Shown here one piece after another: positions 8,373-13,970 of a DNA stretch of 13,970 nt (its first letter is position 1; each line of letters begins with the position of its first letter). The notes under the pieces were generated by a model that was not told the origin of the DNA, made no database searches, and saw nothing but the letters and a program-made list of their open reading frames with translations. Both the position numbers and the translations under genes were made by a program. Origin of the DNA: Irpex lacteus (lineage: Eukaryota; Basidiomycota; Agaricomycetes; Polyporales; Irpicaceae); assembly GCA_001986395.2 (NCBI GenBank), contig MQVO02000226.1, positions 1 to 13,970 of the forward strand. The letters are read 5' to 3'.

Positions 8373-8739
8373 GAGGGAAGGGCAAAATCTAATAATCTAA
8401 TTATAATATTTTATTTTATTTAATTATAAGACTCTTTTTAATTCTATTCTTTTATTAATACCCGGCTTTATTCTTAAATCCACAATCATCTTGTTTATTT
8501 TGGAGGATTAGCGTAAAGTAGAGTAAAGAAAGATAAGAACAGTTAAAATGTGACACCCAAAGAACAATTCATCTGTTTCTTCAATAGCACCTTCTATCTT
8601 TTTAGGACAGTTATTCAATTTATTAATGGTTTTAATTAATGTTATACATTTAAAACATTTATTACTGGTCTTAATGTTTTTGTTATTGTTTTTTGAGTGG
8701 GTAAACCACCAAATGACATGCATCAATACACTTAAAAAT

Positions 8740-8967
8740 TTATTTAGTATAGTCAATGACACGGTCCCAAAGGTTAACACCTGAGCCAACGTAATAATTG
8801 CCTGTTACTGTGTTAAACCAACAATATACACCACTTAAACCATTCAAAAATTTTTTACAGTTGGGGTCAACTTTTAATAAGTCATAAGTAGTACTTCAAA
8901 TGTAGTTAAAATTTGGTTGCTTTTTGTTCATATTTTTGTTCATATTTGTGTTCATGTTTATGTTCAT
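8740..8967 (-). pseudogene. GIY-YIG homing endonuclease, N-terminal fragment
   Basis: The frame opens with ATG at 8965-8967 and ends at TAA 8740-8742 (75 aa, one internal TGA read as Trp). Residues about 46-68 give GVYCWFNTVTGNYYVGS and GVNLWDR, which match the first part of the GIY-YIG nuclease domain: the GVY and YVG halves with about ten residues between. The catalytic Arg lies in NLWDR. The later domain with the catalytic Glu is not recognisable after the stop, so the enzyme is probably truncated. Another frame (8508-8789) stays open over the following DNA, but its product is unfamiliar. The N-terminus is encoded by a tandem repeat of about 12 bases (MN-rich, about 8926-8967). The ATG lies 4 bases after the stop of an atp9-like tail on the same strand. 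Confidence 0.75.
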
Positions 8968-8971
8968 TTTA

Positions 8972-9109
8972 TTATGAGTACAATACAAGGAAGCCAATCA
9001 TCAAAGCAAATAGCCCCGTTGCTTCAGCATTAAACTCTTTTTGACTAGCTCTTTCTATATCTTTATAATATTGCCCCCCCAAAAAATTAGTTAGAATTAT
9101 TTCTAATTC
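8972..9109 (-). pseudogene. atp9: atp9 C-terminal tail (duplicated or displaced)
   Basis: The last 17 codons before TAA 8972-8974 read EATGLFALMIGFLVLYS, the hallmark second transmembrane helix of ATP synthase subunit 9 (c subunit) with its ion-binding Glu region. The residues just upstream (KDIERASQKEFNA) do not match atp9, so only the tail is present. The frame stays open up to a TAG at 9110-9112 inside hairpin copy 8 and continues, in the same frame, as a charged stretch to 9328. The GIY-YIG frame follows at once. In fungal mtDNA, invading endonuclease genes often carry a replacement 3' end of the host gene, and this arrangement fits that pattern. Confidence 0.7.
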
Positions 9110-9124
9110 CTAGTTTTTTTGGGG
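9077..9124 (-). repeat. Palindromic hairpin element, copy 8 (reverse orientation)
   Basis: Full member in the opposite orientation to copies 1-7, apex GAAA on the minus strand. One outer-arm base is changed (CTAA for CTAG), and the C-run at the edge is extended to seven. It interrupts the open frame between the charged stretch and the atp9 tail. Its length keeps the frame, but it contributes a TAG. Confidence 0.92.
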
Positions 9125-9252
9125 ATCTGCTAATTCTTTTTCCAGTTTTTCCTTTTGATTTTTTTTACTGGAATGCTCAACCTTTTCTTCATCATTATCA
9201 TCTGAACGTTCACGTTTTTTCCCTGAAACGTAAAGAAGAATAGAATCTGAAA
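9125..9252 (-). other. Charged coding-like stretch after cox3 tail B
   Basis: In the frame ending at TAG 9110, the part after cox3 tail B encodes SGKKRERSDDNDEEK followed by a Lys/Glu-rich run ending KEKLEKELAD. Such a highly charged stretch is unusual for a mitochondrial membrane-protein gene. Its upstream half overlaps cox3 tail B in another frame and is only a shadow there. Function unknown. Confidence 0.3.
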
Positions 9253-9329
9253 TTAGGAACCTCAGTAATAAATTGAAACATAAAAAAAAGTCACACAACA
9301 TCCATAAAATGTCAGTAAAGAATACCACC
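9253..9329 (-). pseudogene. cox3: cox3 3' tail, copy B
   Basis: On the minus strand the sequence encodes GGILYWHFMDVVWLF and, after a one-base frame change in a T8 run, FYVSIYYWGS and TAA. This is the C-terminus of cytochrome c oxidase subunit III, with its signature HFVDVVWLF and final WGS. Trp in ILYW, VVW and YYW is TGA. The frame of the final part is open back to 9486 (77 codons), where it encodes an acidic segment (DLPVIQDEIELSINGQEDM; LEDEDEDD) that is not cox3. Copy B starts at the same cox3 position as copy A. Confidence 0.8.
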
Positions 9330-9486
9330 CTGAAAATAACAAAAATTTATTCCTATTATTACTATCGTCTTCGTCTTCGTCTTCCAACCTTCCCCATGTT
9401 ATCATATCCTCCTGCCCATTAATCGACAATTCAATCTCGTCTTGGATAACAGGCAGGTCAGGGATAGGACCCCTATCCCAACCTTT
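9330..9486 (-). other. Acidic coding-like segment upstream of cox3 tail B
   Basis: An open frame from just after TAA 9487-9489 runs in frame into the end of cox3 tail B. It reads GPIPDLPVIQDEIELS, then GQEDMITWGRLEDEDEDD and a run of Asn. It uses TGG for Trp here. It may be the end of another protein now fused to the cox3 tail, or a linker between an invading ORF and the tail. Not recognised. Confidence 0.35.
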
Positions 9487-9532
9487 TTATGAACATTAGC
9501 ATAAAGAAAAGGTGATGGTTTAAAATTTATTA

Positions 9533-9609
9533 CTATGAACCTCAGTAGTAAATAGATACGTATAAAAAAGCCAAACGACATCGACAAAATGTCAGTAAAG
9601 AATACCACC
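9533..9609 (-). pseudogene. cox3: cox3 3' tail, copy A
   Basis: Minus-strand [15 protein letters not shown] is followed, after a missing T in a T6 run, by LYVSIYYWGS and TAG. It is homologous to copy B, with about three quarters of bases identical by eye, but they are not recent duplicates. Trp in ILYW and YYW is TGA. Both copies begin at GGTGGTATTCTTTACTGACA; upstream they share nothing. That common start looks like an intron or endonuclease insertion site. The rest of cox3 is not in the window. Confidence 0.8.
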
Positions 9610-9759
9610 CTCAACAAATATGTTAATTTAAAAGGAGTTGACTCGTCTTACACCCTATCTTCTAGGTGATATGATAAGAGTTCTCCCTCAATTATAAAAA
9701 GAATAGGGGAGAAATAAAAGTTTTTTTGGGAGAATGCTCAAACAACCAAACCTTTTTTA
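9610..9759. other. Spacer between cox3 tail A and LAGLIDADG remnant 1
   Basis: No gene is recognised. A TTTTTTTGGG run near 9721 recalls half of a hairpin-element arm but lacks the rest of the palindrome. Confidence 0.4.
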
Positions 9760-10735
9760 TTTACAGGGTAAGGCTCTCCTTCTACAAAGATGATTAGTTT
9801 TATTTGCTAAATTTAGTCATTTCACCATAAAACTAGTTATAATTAATTATCCCGGTATTATTAAAATTTAATTAAATTAAATTTTAATTAGAGCCTAGTT
9901 TTTTGGGTGGATTAACAGAAAAATGGTATTTTTTTCAAAATTATCCTTAAATTTAAGACATTGATAATCAACCCTAGTTCGTTTAAATATAAGAATATGT
10001 ACCGCAACCAGAGAAAATCAATTAAACTTCTAATCAGAATCTCATCCCTTCTATTTTTAGTTATACAAAATACTAATTTTACGTAAAACCCAAAAGAAGT
10101 CTTGTTTTCAGTTATCGAGAAACAACCATCTCCAGATGTTAAACCCGCCGTTCAATAAGGATGTGGAATATTTGTATTTACAGATAAAGGTTTTAAGGCT
10201 GGCATAGTGTTAGGAAAAGCAACCTTTAATGATTCGGTTATACCATGGTTTACATAAGCTTTAATAAAGATAATCTACTGTAAACCTTCCATTGTTAAAT
10301 GTTCTTTAGCATTAATCATGTTTACTACGGATATAAAAATAAGGAAATCACCTAACTTTTGAGTTATTTAAAGGATATTTGACAAAGTGATGACTGTAGT
10401 TATATCTTCCATAGAAGATACAAAGTATTCACAGTTTTTATCCACAGATATTCTACCTACACCTCCAAAATAAGATTGAATCTTTTGCAATAAGGTAAGT
10501 CTAGCAAATAAGACAGTTTGATAAGACACATTCTACATGTCAACCTATACGAGTTTTCGTAGTCCTTCAAATTTAAATCAGAATTTATTTTAAATTGCGC
10601 TTGAATCTCTCATTGATAAATTTATTCTTATCAATTTTTATTTGTGAAAAAGTCTAGGGAAATACTATCCAAGTTGGACCCTGGGAGATAACTTTCCAAT
10701 AAACTTTCTCCATTTTAGAGTTGGTCCTCACCCTA
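9760..10735 (-). pseudogene. LAGLIDADG homing endonuclease, remnant 1
   Basis: Minus-strand frames give, in order, IQSYFGGVGRIS and EYFVSSMEDI (end of the first domain), IPHPYWTAGLTSGDGCFSI (second LAGLIDADG helix; Trp is TGA), IRSLIDFL, then after a frame change VDYQCLKFKDNFEK. Internal stops lie between the domains, for example TAG at 10275-10277. The first LAGLIDADG helix is not recognisable near 10680-10735. The C-terminal end is split by hairpin copy 9, beyond which VKWLNLANKTNHL resembles the usual end of the family. These enzymes cut intron-less or ORF-less alleles to spread their gene. This copy is clearly dead. Confidence 0.8.
9828..9909 (-). repeat. Expanded hairpin element, copy 9
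   Basis: The outer arms AAAACTAG (plus strand, 5' side) and CTAGTTTTTTGGG remain, but the inside is replaced by a longer AT palindrome centred near 9876 (AAAATTTAATT facing AATTAAATTTT). It lies inside the C-terminal region of LAGLIDADG remnant 1. It may be a nested or diverged family member. Confidence 0.6.
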
Positions 10736-10776
10736 AAACACTAGTTAGATTTATTCTAATTCCTAGTTTTTAGGGG
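10731..10776 (-). repeat. Palindromic hairpin element, copy 10
   Basis: A diverged member in reverse orientation. The outer arms carry CCCTAAAA facing TTTTAGGG: the pairing is kept although bases differ from the family (A to T opposite T to A). It lies at the N-terminal edge of LAGLIDADG remnant 1, between the two endonuclease remnants. Confidence 0.85.
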
Positions 10777-10842
10777 ATTCCGATTTAAAAAATTAAAAAT
10801 TATTTTTCTTCCTTTATTCATTTCTGCTTTTATTTTACGTAT

Positions 10843-11400
10843 TTAATCTAGTCCCTCTTGATTTAAATGACTTTTGTCTATCCCCCTTTTTTTAAGGATA
10901 TCAGCGATTTGGATAAAATTAGAAAAATCGTTACTTTTAAGACATAAAATAGGATATTTAATAAAGAAAGGAATTATTTTATCATAAATATCACTTAACT
11001 TATGTACAACAATATCTAATAATTGAACATTTTCACCTTCAAGTAAATGACCACATCCTAAAAAATTTTTAATATTAGTTAATAAAAATCTATCTCGAGT
11101 ATGTTGAGTAATTTTAAATCTTAAAATTGTTTGATAACCTAAAGAAATTGTTTTTGACTGTTTAATGTTGACTAAAAAACACCCCTCAGCACTAGTAAAT
11201 CCTTAAATTCACATAGGGTCAGGAATAATCCAAAAAAACTAGTTAGAATTATTTCTAATGACTAGTTTTTTTTTGGGGGGTTATTAGAAACTATAGGTCT
11301 ATTTACAGGAACAACTTCAGGTAAAGCTGTTTTTAATTAATCTTAAAGTCCTAAATTTAAGGATGCTTTGAATGCAATTAATTTATCTAGACCTTTTTTA
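10843..11400 (-). pseudogene. LAGLIDADG homing endonuclease, remnant 2
   Basis: The C-terminal domain is open for 119 codons (11202 to TAA 10843-10845). It reads GFTSAEGCFLVNIKQSK (second LAGLIDADG helix), FKITQHTRD, NIKNFLGCGHLLEG and DIYDKIIPFFIKYPI, then LKKRGIDKSHLNQEGL, a full and well-preserved domain. Just upstream a TAA (11203-11205) replaces the usual Ser of the WISGFTSAEG motif, preceded by a TGA where Trp is expected. Upstream of hairpin copy 11 the linker is still readable (LKTALPEVVPVNRPIV) with two stops. The first domain is missing beyond about 11400. The preserved C-terminal domain shows the decay is recent. Confidence 0.85.
11230..11280 (-). repeat. Palindromic hairpin element, copy 11
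   Basis: Reverse-orientation member. On the minus strand it reads CTAGTCATTAGAAATAATTCTAACTAG inside long A/T arms; the extra T after CTAG is shared only with copy 12. It is inserted between the linker and the second domain of LAGLIDADG remnant 2. Confidence 0.9.
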
Positions 11401-11717
11401 GTCTAGTGTACCAGCAGACTGGGCCGCCTGTAGAAGATACAAAGTAAAGTAGAATGGTAGAATAATTGTTTGATAGTAAAAACAATAATTTAAGTAGAGT
11501 AGATTTTGGGTCATTTATAAGAAAATAACTAAAAATAAGATGAGAAGATGCAACTTCACTTAGAAAATAAAAAAAATAAAAGAATAGAATTAAAAAGAGT
11601 AAAGTTATTCATTTTATCTATTTAAGTAAAGAAGAGAGATAATCTTTACTAAATAGTAATAATATAAATAATTTGTATTCAAAGACTAAATATATCTTAT
11701 AAATTTTACTAAAGAAT
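11401..11717. other. AT-rich stretch, no recognised gene
   Basis: AGATACAAAGTA occurs here (about 11434), at about 10414 inside LAGLIDADG remnant 1 (where it encodes the YFVSS region), and at about 12994. The copy here may be a trace of the lost first domain of remnant 2. Nothing else is recognised. Confidence 0.4.
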
Positions 11718-11763
11718 ACCAAAAAAACTAGTTAGAATTATTTCTAATGACTAGTTTTTTGGT
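11718..11763 (-). repeat. Palindromic hairpin element, copy 12
   Basis: Same inner sequence as copy 11. The outer ends are TACC/GGTA instead of CCCC/GGGG and still pair perfectly. Confidence 0.9.
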
Positions 11764-11879
11764 AGGGGTATAAGATCTGGGGTGCTCCTAAATTAAAAAT
11801 TTATTTTTCTTCTAAAAGAGTAGAGTTTATCCTTTATCCGTAAAAGGGGCAAAGATGGGAGGAAGATATAAAAAGGGAA

Positions 11880-11951
11880 AAGAGCATAGTTTAATTGGTA
11901 GAATTGTGGTCTCCAAAACCTTAGGTAGGTGTTCGAGTCACCTTGCTCTTG
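11880..11951 (+). tRNA. trnW(CCA): tRNA-Trp (anticodon CCA)
   Basis: Acceptor AAGAGCA/TGCTCTT has 7 of 7 pairs. The D-arm is GTTT/GAAT with G-U pairs, anticodon stem GTGGT/ACCTT (one mismatch, one G-U) holds loop CTCCAAA, T-arm AGGTG-TTCGAGT-CACCT is perfect, discriminator G as in bacterial tRNA-Trp. CCA reads only UGG, yet several frames in the window use UGA for Trp. Most fungal mitochondria that use UGA have anticodon UCA. The gene is plus strand, flanked by minus-strand remnants. Confidence 0.88.
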
Positions 11952-12016
11952 CAAAATAAAAATAATAGTTCCCTCTGTGCTCTCCAGGAAATTCAGTTCC
12001 ACCATTATCCCTGCTT

Positions 12017-12673
12017 TTAATCATTGTTCCAATACGTGTTTGTGTCGTATCGGAGTTTTTTCATTAAGAACTTGTGGCTTATCCTGTCAAAACATTTAGC
12101 TATGTCAGCTTCCACTATTCAATGAGGGTGAATAGTTTTATCCATAAGAATGATTATGGCAGTGACTGCGTCATGTGTGGACCTTGATTTCCTGAACCCA
12201 AAGGAGTTTTTGTCTGATTTGGCTTCTACAGCCGGGTCAATTCCTAAATGATATATTACTTGAACTGCTCGGTCAATCATTGTCGGAATACCTAACGGAC
12301 GTTTTTCCTTTGAGCCTGGTTTGGTAATCATTACCCTTCTTACAAGCTGTGCTTTATAATTCTCGGGATGCTTCATTATACTATTCAGCTCTTCTATAGC
12401 TTTTAAATATTCTGTCGGACTGTTTCAGGTAATTCCATCTACTCCAGCCGTCTTACTTCCTTTGTTGGTTACAACTTTTCTTATTGCCAAAGCTTTCGCT
12501 TCAAAACTTTGCAGCAATATTCATTGTAAATTATACACTTCTTTCATATTATTCTTCGATGTAGCAAAAACTAAAAATAAATTAAATTTGGGTCTCCCTA
12601 TATTATAATTTATTTTAATCCTCCGGATAGTATTCTTTATCTCTTTCTGCCAAAAGAGGGAGTTTCAGGAGTT
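12017..12673 (-). pseudogene. RT2, N-terminal half of a group II intron reverse transcriptase
   Basis: Under the mould code one frame is open for 218 codons, 12673 to TAA 12017-12019, with four TGA codons. Three are at conserved Trp positions (NLQWILLQSFEA, GVDGITWN, HPHWIVEADI). In order it shows the LtrA-type N-terminus (MKEVYNLQW), TNKGSKTAGVDGITW (RT block 0), RRVMITKPGSKEKRPLGIP (block 1), SFGFRKSRSTHDAV (block 2) and IVEADIAKCFDRISH with the first catalytic Asp (block 3). It then loses similarity and stops. The missing blocks 4-5 are found upstream on the same strand (12637-12840), in the wrong order. RT2 would serve intron splicing and retrohoming; this copy cannot make a whole enzyme. 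Confidence 0.88.
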
Positions 12674-12840
12674 CTAGCTGTGATAATCATGTCGTCGGCG
12701 TATCGGATCACATTAACTCCTTGACTAATACCTTTTATCAAAGGATTTACCAATTTAATTGTTTCTTCTAACCCGTTTAACGCAACGTTACATAAGTTGG
12801 TGACATGATTCCTCCCTGTGGCGTTCCCTCTAAGATAAAA
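12637..12840 (-). pseudogene. RT2, palm segment (blocks 4-5) displaced upstream
   Basis: Minus strand: LEGTPQGGIMSP (block 4), then after a one-base frame change near 12801 LCNVALNGLEETI, and VIRYADDMIITART (block 5, catalytic Asp pair) ending at TAA 12637-12639. These belong after block 3, but here they precede the N-terminal half and overlap its frame by about 36 bases. The X/thumb and endonuclease domains and intron RNA domains are not seen. It directly follows the atp6 fragment. Confidence 0.85.
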
Positions 12841-12849
12841 AATATTATG

Positions 12850-12970
12850 TTATATACAAATCCACATACTTAATAACATGTGACCTGCTGTAATATTTGC
12901 TGCTAATCTTAAACCTAATGATACATTTCTAGCTAAATAAGAAAAATTCTATTAATACTAATAAAGTATC
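12850..12970 (-). pseudogene. atp6: atp6 internal fragment
   Basis: Minus strand: DTLLVLIEFF, a frame change, then SYLARNVSLGLRLAANITAG and HMLL. This is the most conserved part of ATP synthase subunit a, containing the essential Arg of the proton channel (in GLRLAANI). After HMLL the frame continues SMWICI and stops at 12850-12852, unlike atp6. Upstream of 12970 another stop follows. So only about 33 codons of atp6 remain, beside group II RT pieces. It is likely an exon piece at a broken intron junction, or a duplicated fragment. Trp here is TGG. Confidence 0.8.
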
Positions 12971-13150
12971 TTAATAAATTTCTTTTTAATTAAAGATACA
13001 AAGTAATGAATGAATGGAATGGAATGGGTATTAAAGACATTACAATTACATTACATAAATTAAAAATTCATTAAGGAGAGTGATATTGTTAAAATAATTC
13101 TCTTATTTTATTTTCTATTTTATTTTAAATTAAAACTAAGAACATAGTTT
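12971..13150. other. Spacer between atp6 and cox3 fragments
   Basis: AT-rich, no gene recognised. It contains AGATACAAAGTA and the ATTAAGGAGAGT motif shared with 341-352, and tandem GAATG units near 13010-13025. Confidence 0.4.
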
Positions 13151-13267
13151 CTGCAAGTTGTTTGGGTGGTGTTTGAATCAGCGATTGTGTATTATCATTT
13201 TGTGGATGTTGTGTGGCTATTTCTGTATGCATCAGTATATATTTGGGGATCAGATTCGATTATTTAA
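13151..13267 (+). pseudogene. cox3: cox3 3' tail, copy C (plus strand)
   Basis: A TAG at about 13145 is followed by an open frame to TAA 13265-13267. From 13172 it reads [20 protein letters not shown] and SVYIWGS, then four extra residues. This is the C-terminus of cytochrome c oxidase subunit III. The preceding six residues (VVWVV) do not match cox3, so it begins near the same region as copies A and B but not at the same base. All Trp codons are TGG, unlike A and B. It could be the true final exon of a split cox3, or another imported tail. The body of cox3 is absent from the window. Confidence 0.78.
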
Positions 13268-13795
13268 TGAATAACAATATAGATATAAATTACTCCCCAT
13301 TATTCTTTTTTTTTAGAGGGAGCTAGCTCCTCTATTTTAGAAACTATCACTATCTATCTATTCAAGAGTAAAGAATAATCTTGTAAAGTAAAATAAAAGT
13401 TATATTGTTAAATTTATCTTAATTCACTTTCTTTAAATAAAATAATTCCCCAATTTAAATAAAAAGAAATTTTAATCTTTTACTTATTTAAATTAAATAG
13501 ATTTTAAGTACTATTCTATTTTTATGAAATAAATTAAAATAAAATCTTTAACTTTTAGATTTTAACAAAAAAAAATAATAAGAGATAAAATAAATTAGAT
13601 CATATAAGAATAGGGGAGGGAGAATCTCTAAATAAATTTAAAGGAAAAAGAAATTTATCTTTACTTAATCTTTATTTTATTTATTATTTAGAAATAGGGC
13701 AAGGAATAGAAGATAAATGAGATTACTGATAAAGATCTAAAAGATAGAGAGATGTTGTTAAATGGACTTTATATTTTTATTTTAAGAGAGCTCCC
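13268..13795. other. AT-rich stretch, no recognised gene
   Basis: Mostly low-complexity A/T. An imperfect palindrome AGAGGGAGCTAGCTCCTCT lies at about 13314-13332. No tRNA or long frame was found. Confidence 0.5.
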
Positions 13796-13912
13796 TTATT
13801 CATTATTTTTCTTTTTATAATTATTTAAGCACACTTTATTATTCTTTATATCTTTCATTGCTTGTGTTGCTGAATGTGCTAGACCTCCTTTCGATAATGT
13901 TAAAGCTAAATC
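13796..13912 (-). other. Short open frame of unknown identity
   Basis: After a TAA (13913-13915) a minus-strand frame runs 38 codons, DLALTLSKGGLAHSATQAM followed by a Lys/Asn-rich end. The first 20 residues have varied, protein-like composition compared with the AT-rich surroundings. They may be the end of a gene whose start lies beyond the window or in another frame. Not recognised. Confidence 0.25.
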
Positions 13913-13970
13913 TTAGAATATATTGGACACGAGAAGTTATTATTTGTTGTCCTTCGGATATTTTATAGTA

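Noticed and set aside
8508..8789. 93-codon minus-strand frame as a separate gene
   Set aside because: Its start overlaps the GIY-YIG domain in another frame and so is a shadow there. The rest is unfamiliar; kept only as a note under the endonuclease.
9402..9617. 71-codon minus-strand frame
   Set aside because: It is the wrong frame over cox3 tail A; the cox3 frame explains the sequence.
11793..12005. Minus-strand frame over the tRNA-Trp region
   Set aside because: It overlaps a well-folded plus-strand tRNA and has no recognisable protein.

Overview
The window looks like fungal mitochondrial DNA, probably from an early-diverging lineage or another genome rich in mobile elements. It is very AT-rich. 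It carries a mitochondrial-type small-subunit rRNA, a cluster of mitochondrial tRNAs, tails or fragments of cox3, atp9 and atp6, and remains of the homing endonucleases and reverse transcriptases typical of fungal mtDNA. Several reading frames make sense only if UGA is read as Trp (mould mitochondrial code). The lineage cannot be named from this sequence.

Layout. Positions 1-1000 hold degenerate tRNA-like pieces, a 31-bp direct repeat and palindromic hairpin elements. An AT-rich 101-codon frame with three UGA codons (1234-1539) lies just upstream of rns (about 1608-3310, + strand). Positions 3311-4188 are non-coding apart from two hairpin elements and the start of a truncated third. On the minus strand follow a GC-richer, structured, apparently non-coding stretch (about 4220-4735) and a large reverse transcriptase gene, RT1 (4862-7116), broken by three frame changes. 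After a decayed plus-strand frame (7250-7783) comes a minus-strand tRNA cluster, transcribed in the order Leu(UAA)-Met(CAU)-Glu(UUC)-Gln(UUG) (8345 to 7908).

From 8740 to 13970 the window is a mosaic. On the minus strand are a GIY-YIG endonuclease fragment 4 bases behind an atp9 tail, two diverged cox3 tails with the same 5' breakpoint, and two decayed LAGLIDADG endonucleases. A tRNA-Trp(CCA) lies on the plus strand. A group II intron-type reverse transcriptase (RT2) follows on the minus strand with its two halves in the wrong order. Beyond it are an internal atp6 fragment (minus) and a third, different cox3 tail (plus).

The main repeat is a family of about 45-base palindromes: outer arms CCCCAAAAAACTAG/CTAGTTTTTTTGGGG, inner arms GAATTA/TAATTC, and a four-base apex that is often GAAA. 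Eleven full or derived copies and one truncated copy were found. They sit in intergenic DNA, in a variable region of rns, and within both LAGLIDADG endonucleases. No intact standard respiratory gene was found. The accessory part reads as repeated invasion by homing elements that brought or left gene tails, then decay and rearrangement. Some single-base frame breaks lie in T-runs, so assembly error must be excluded before calling those genes dead.
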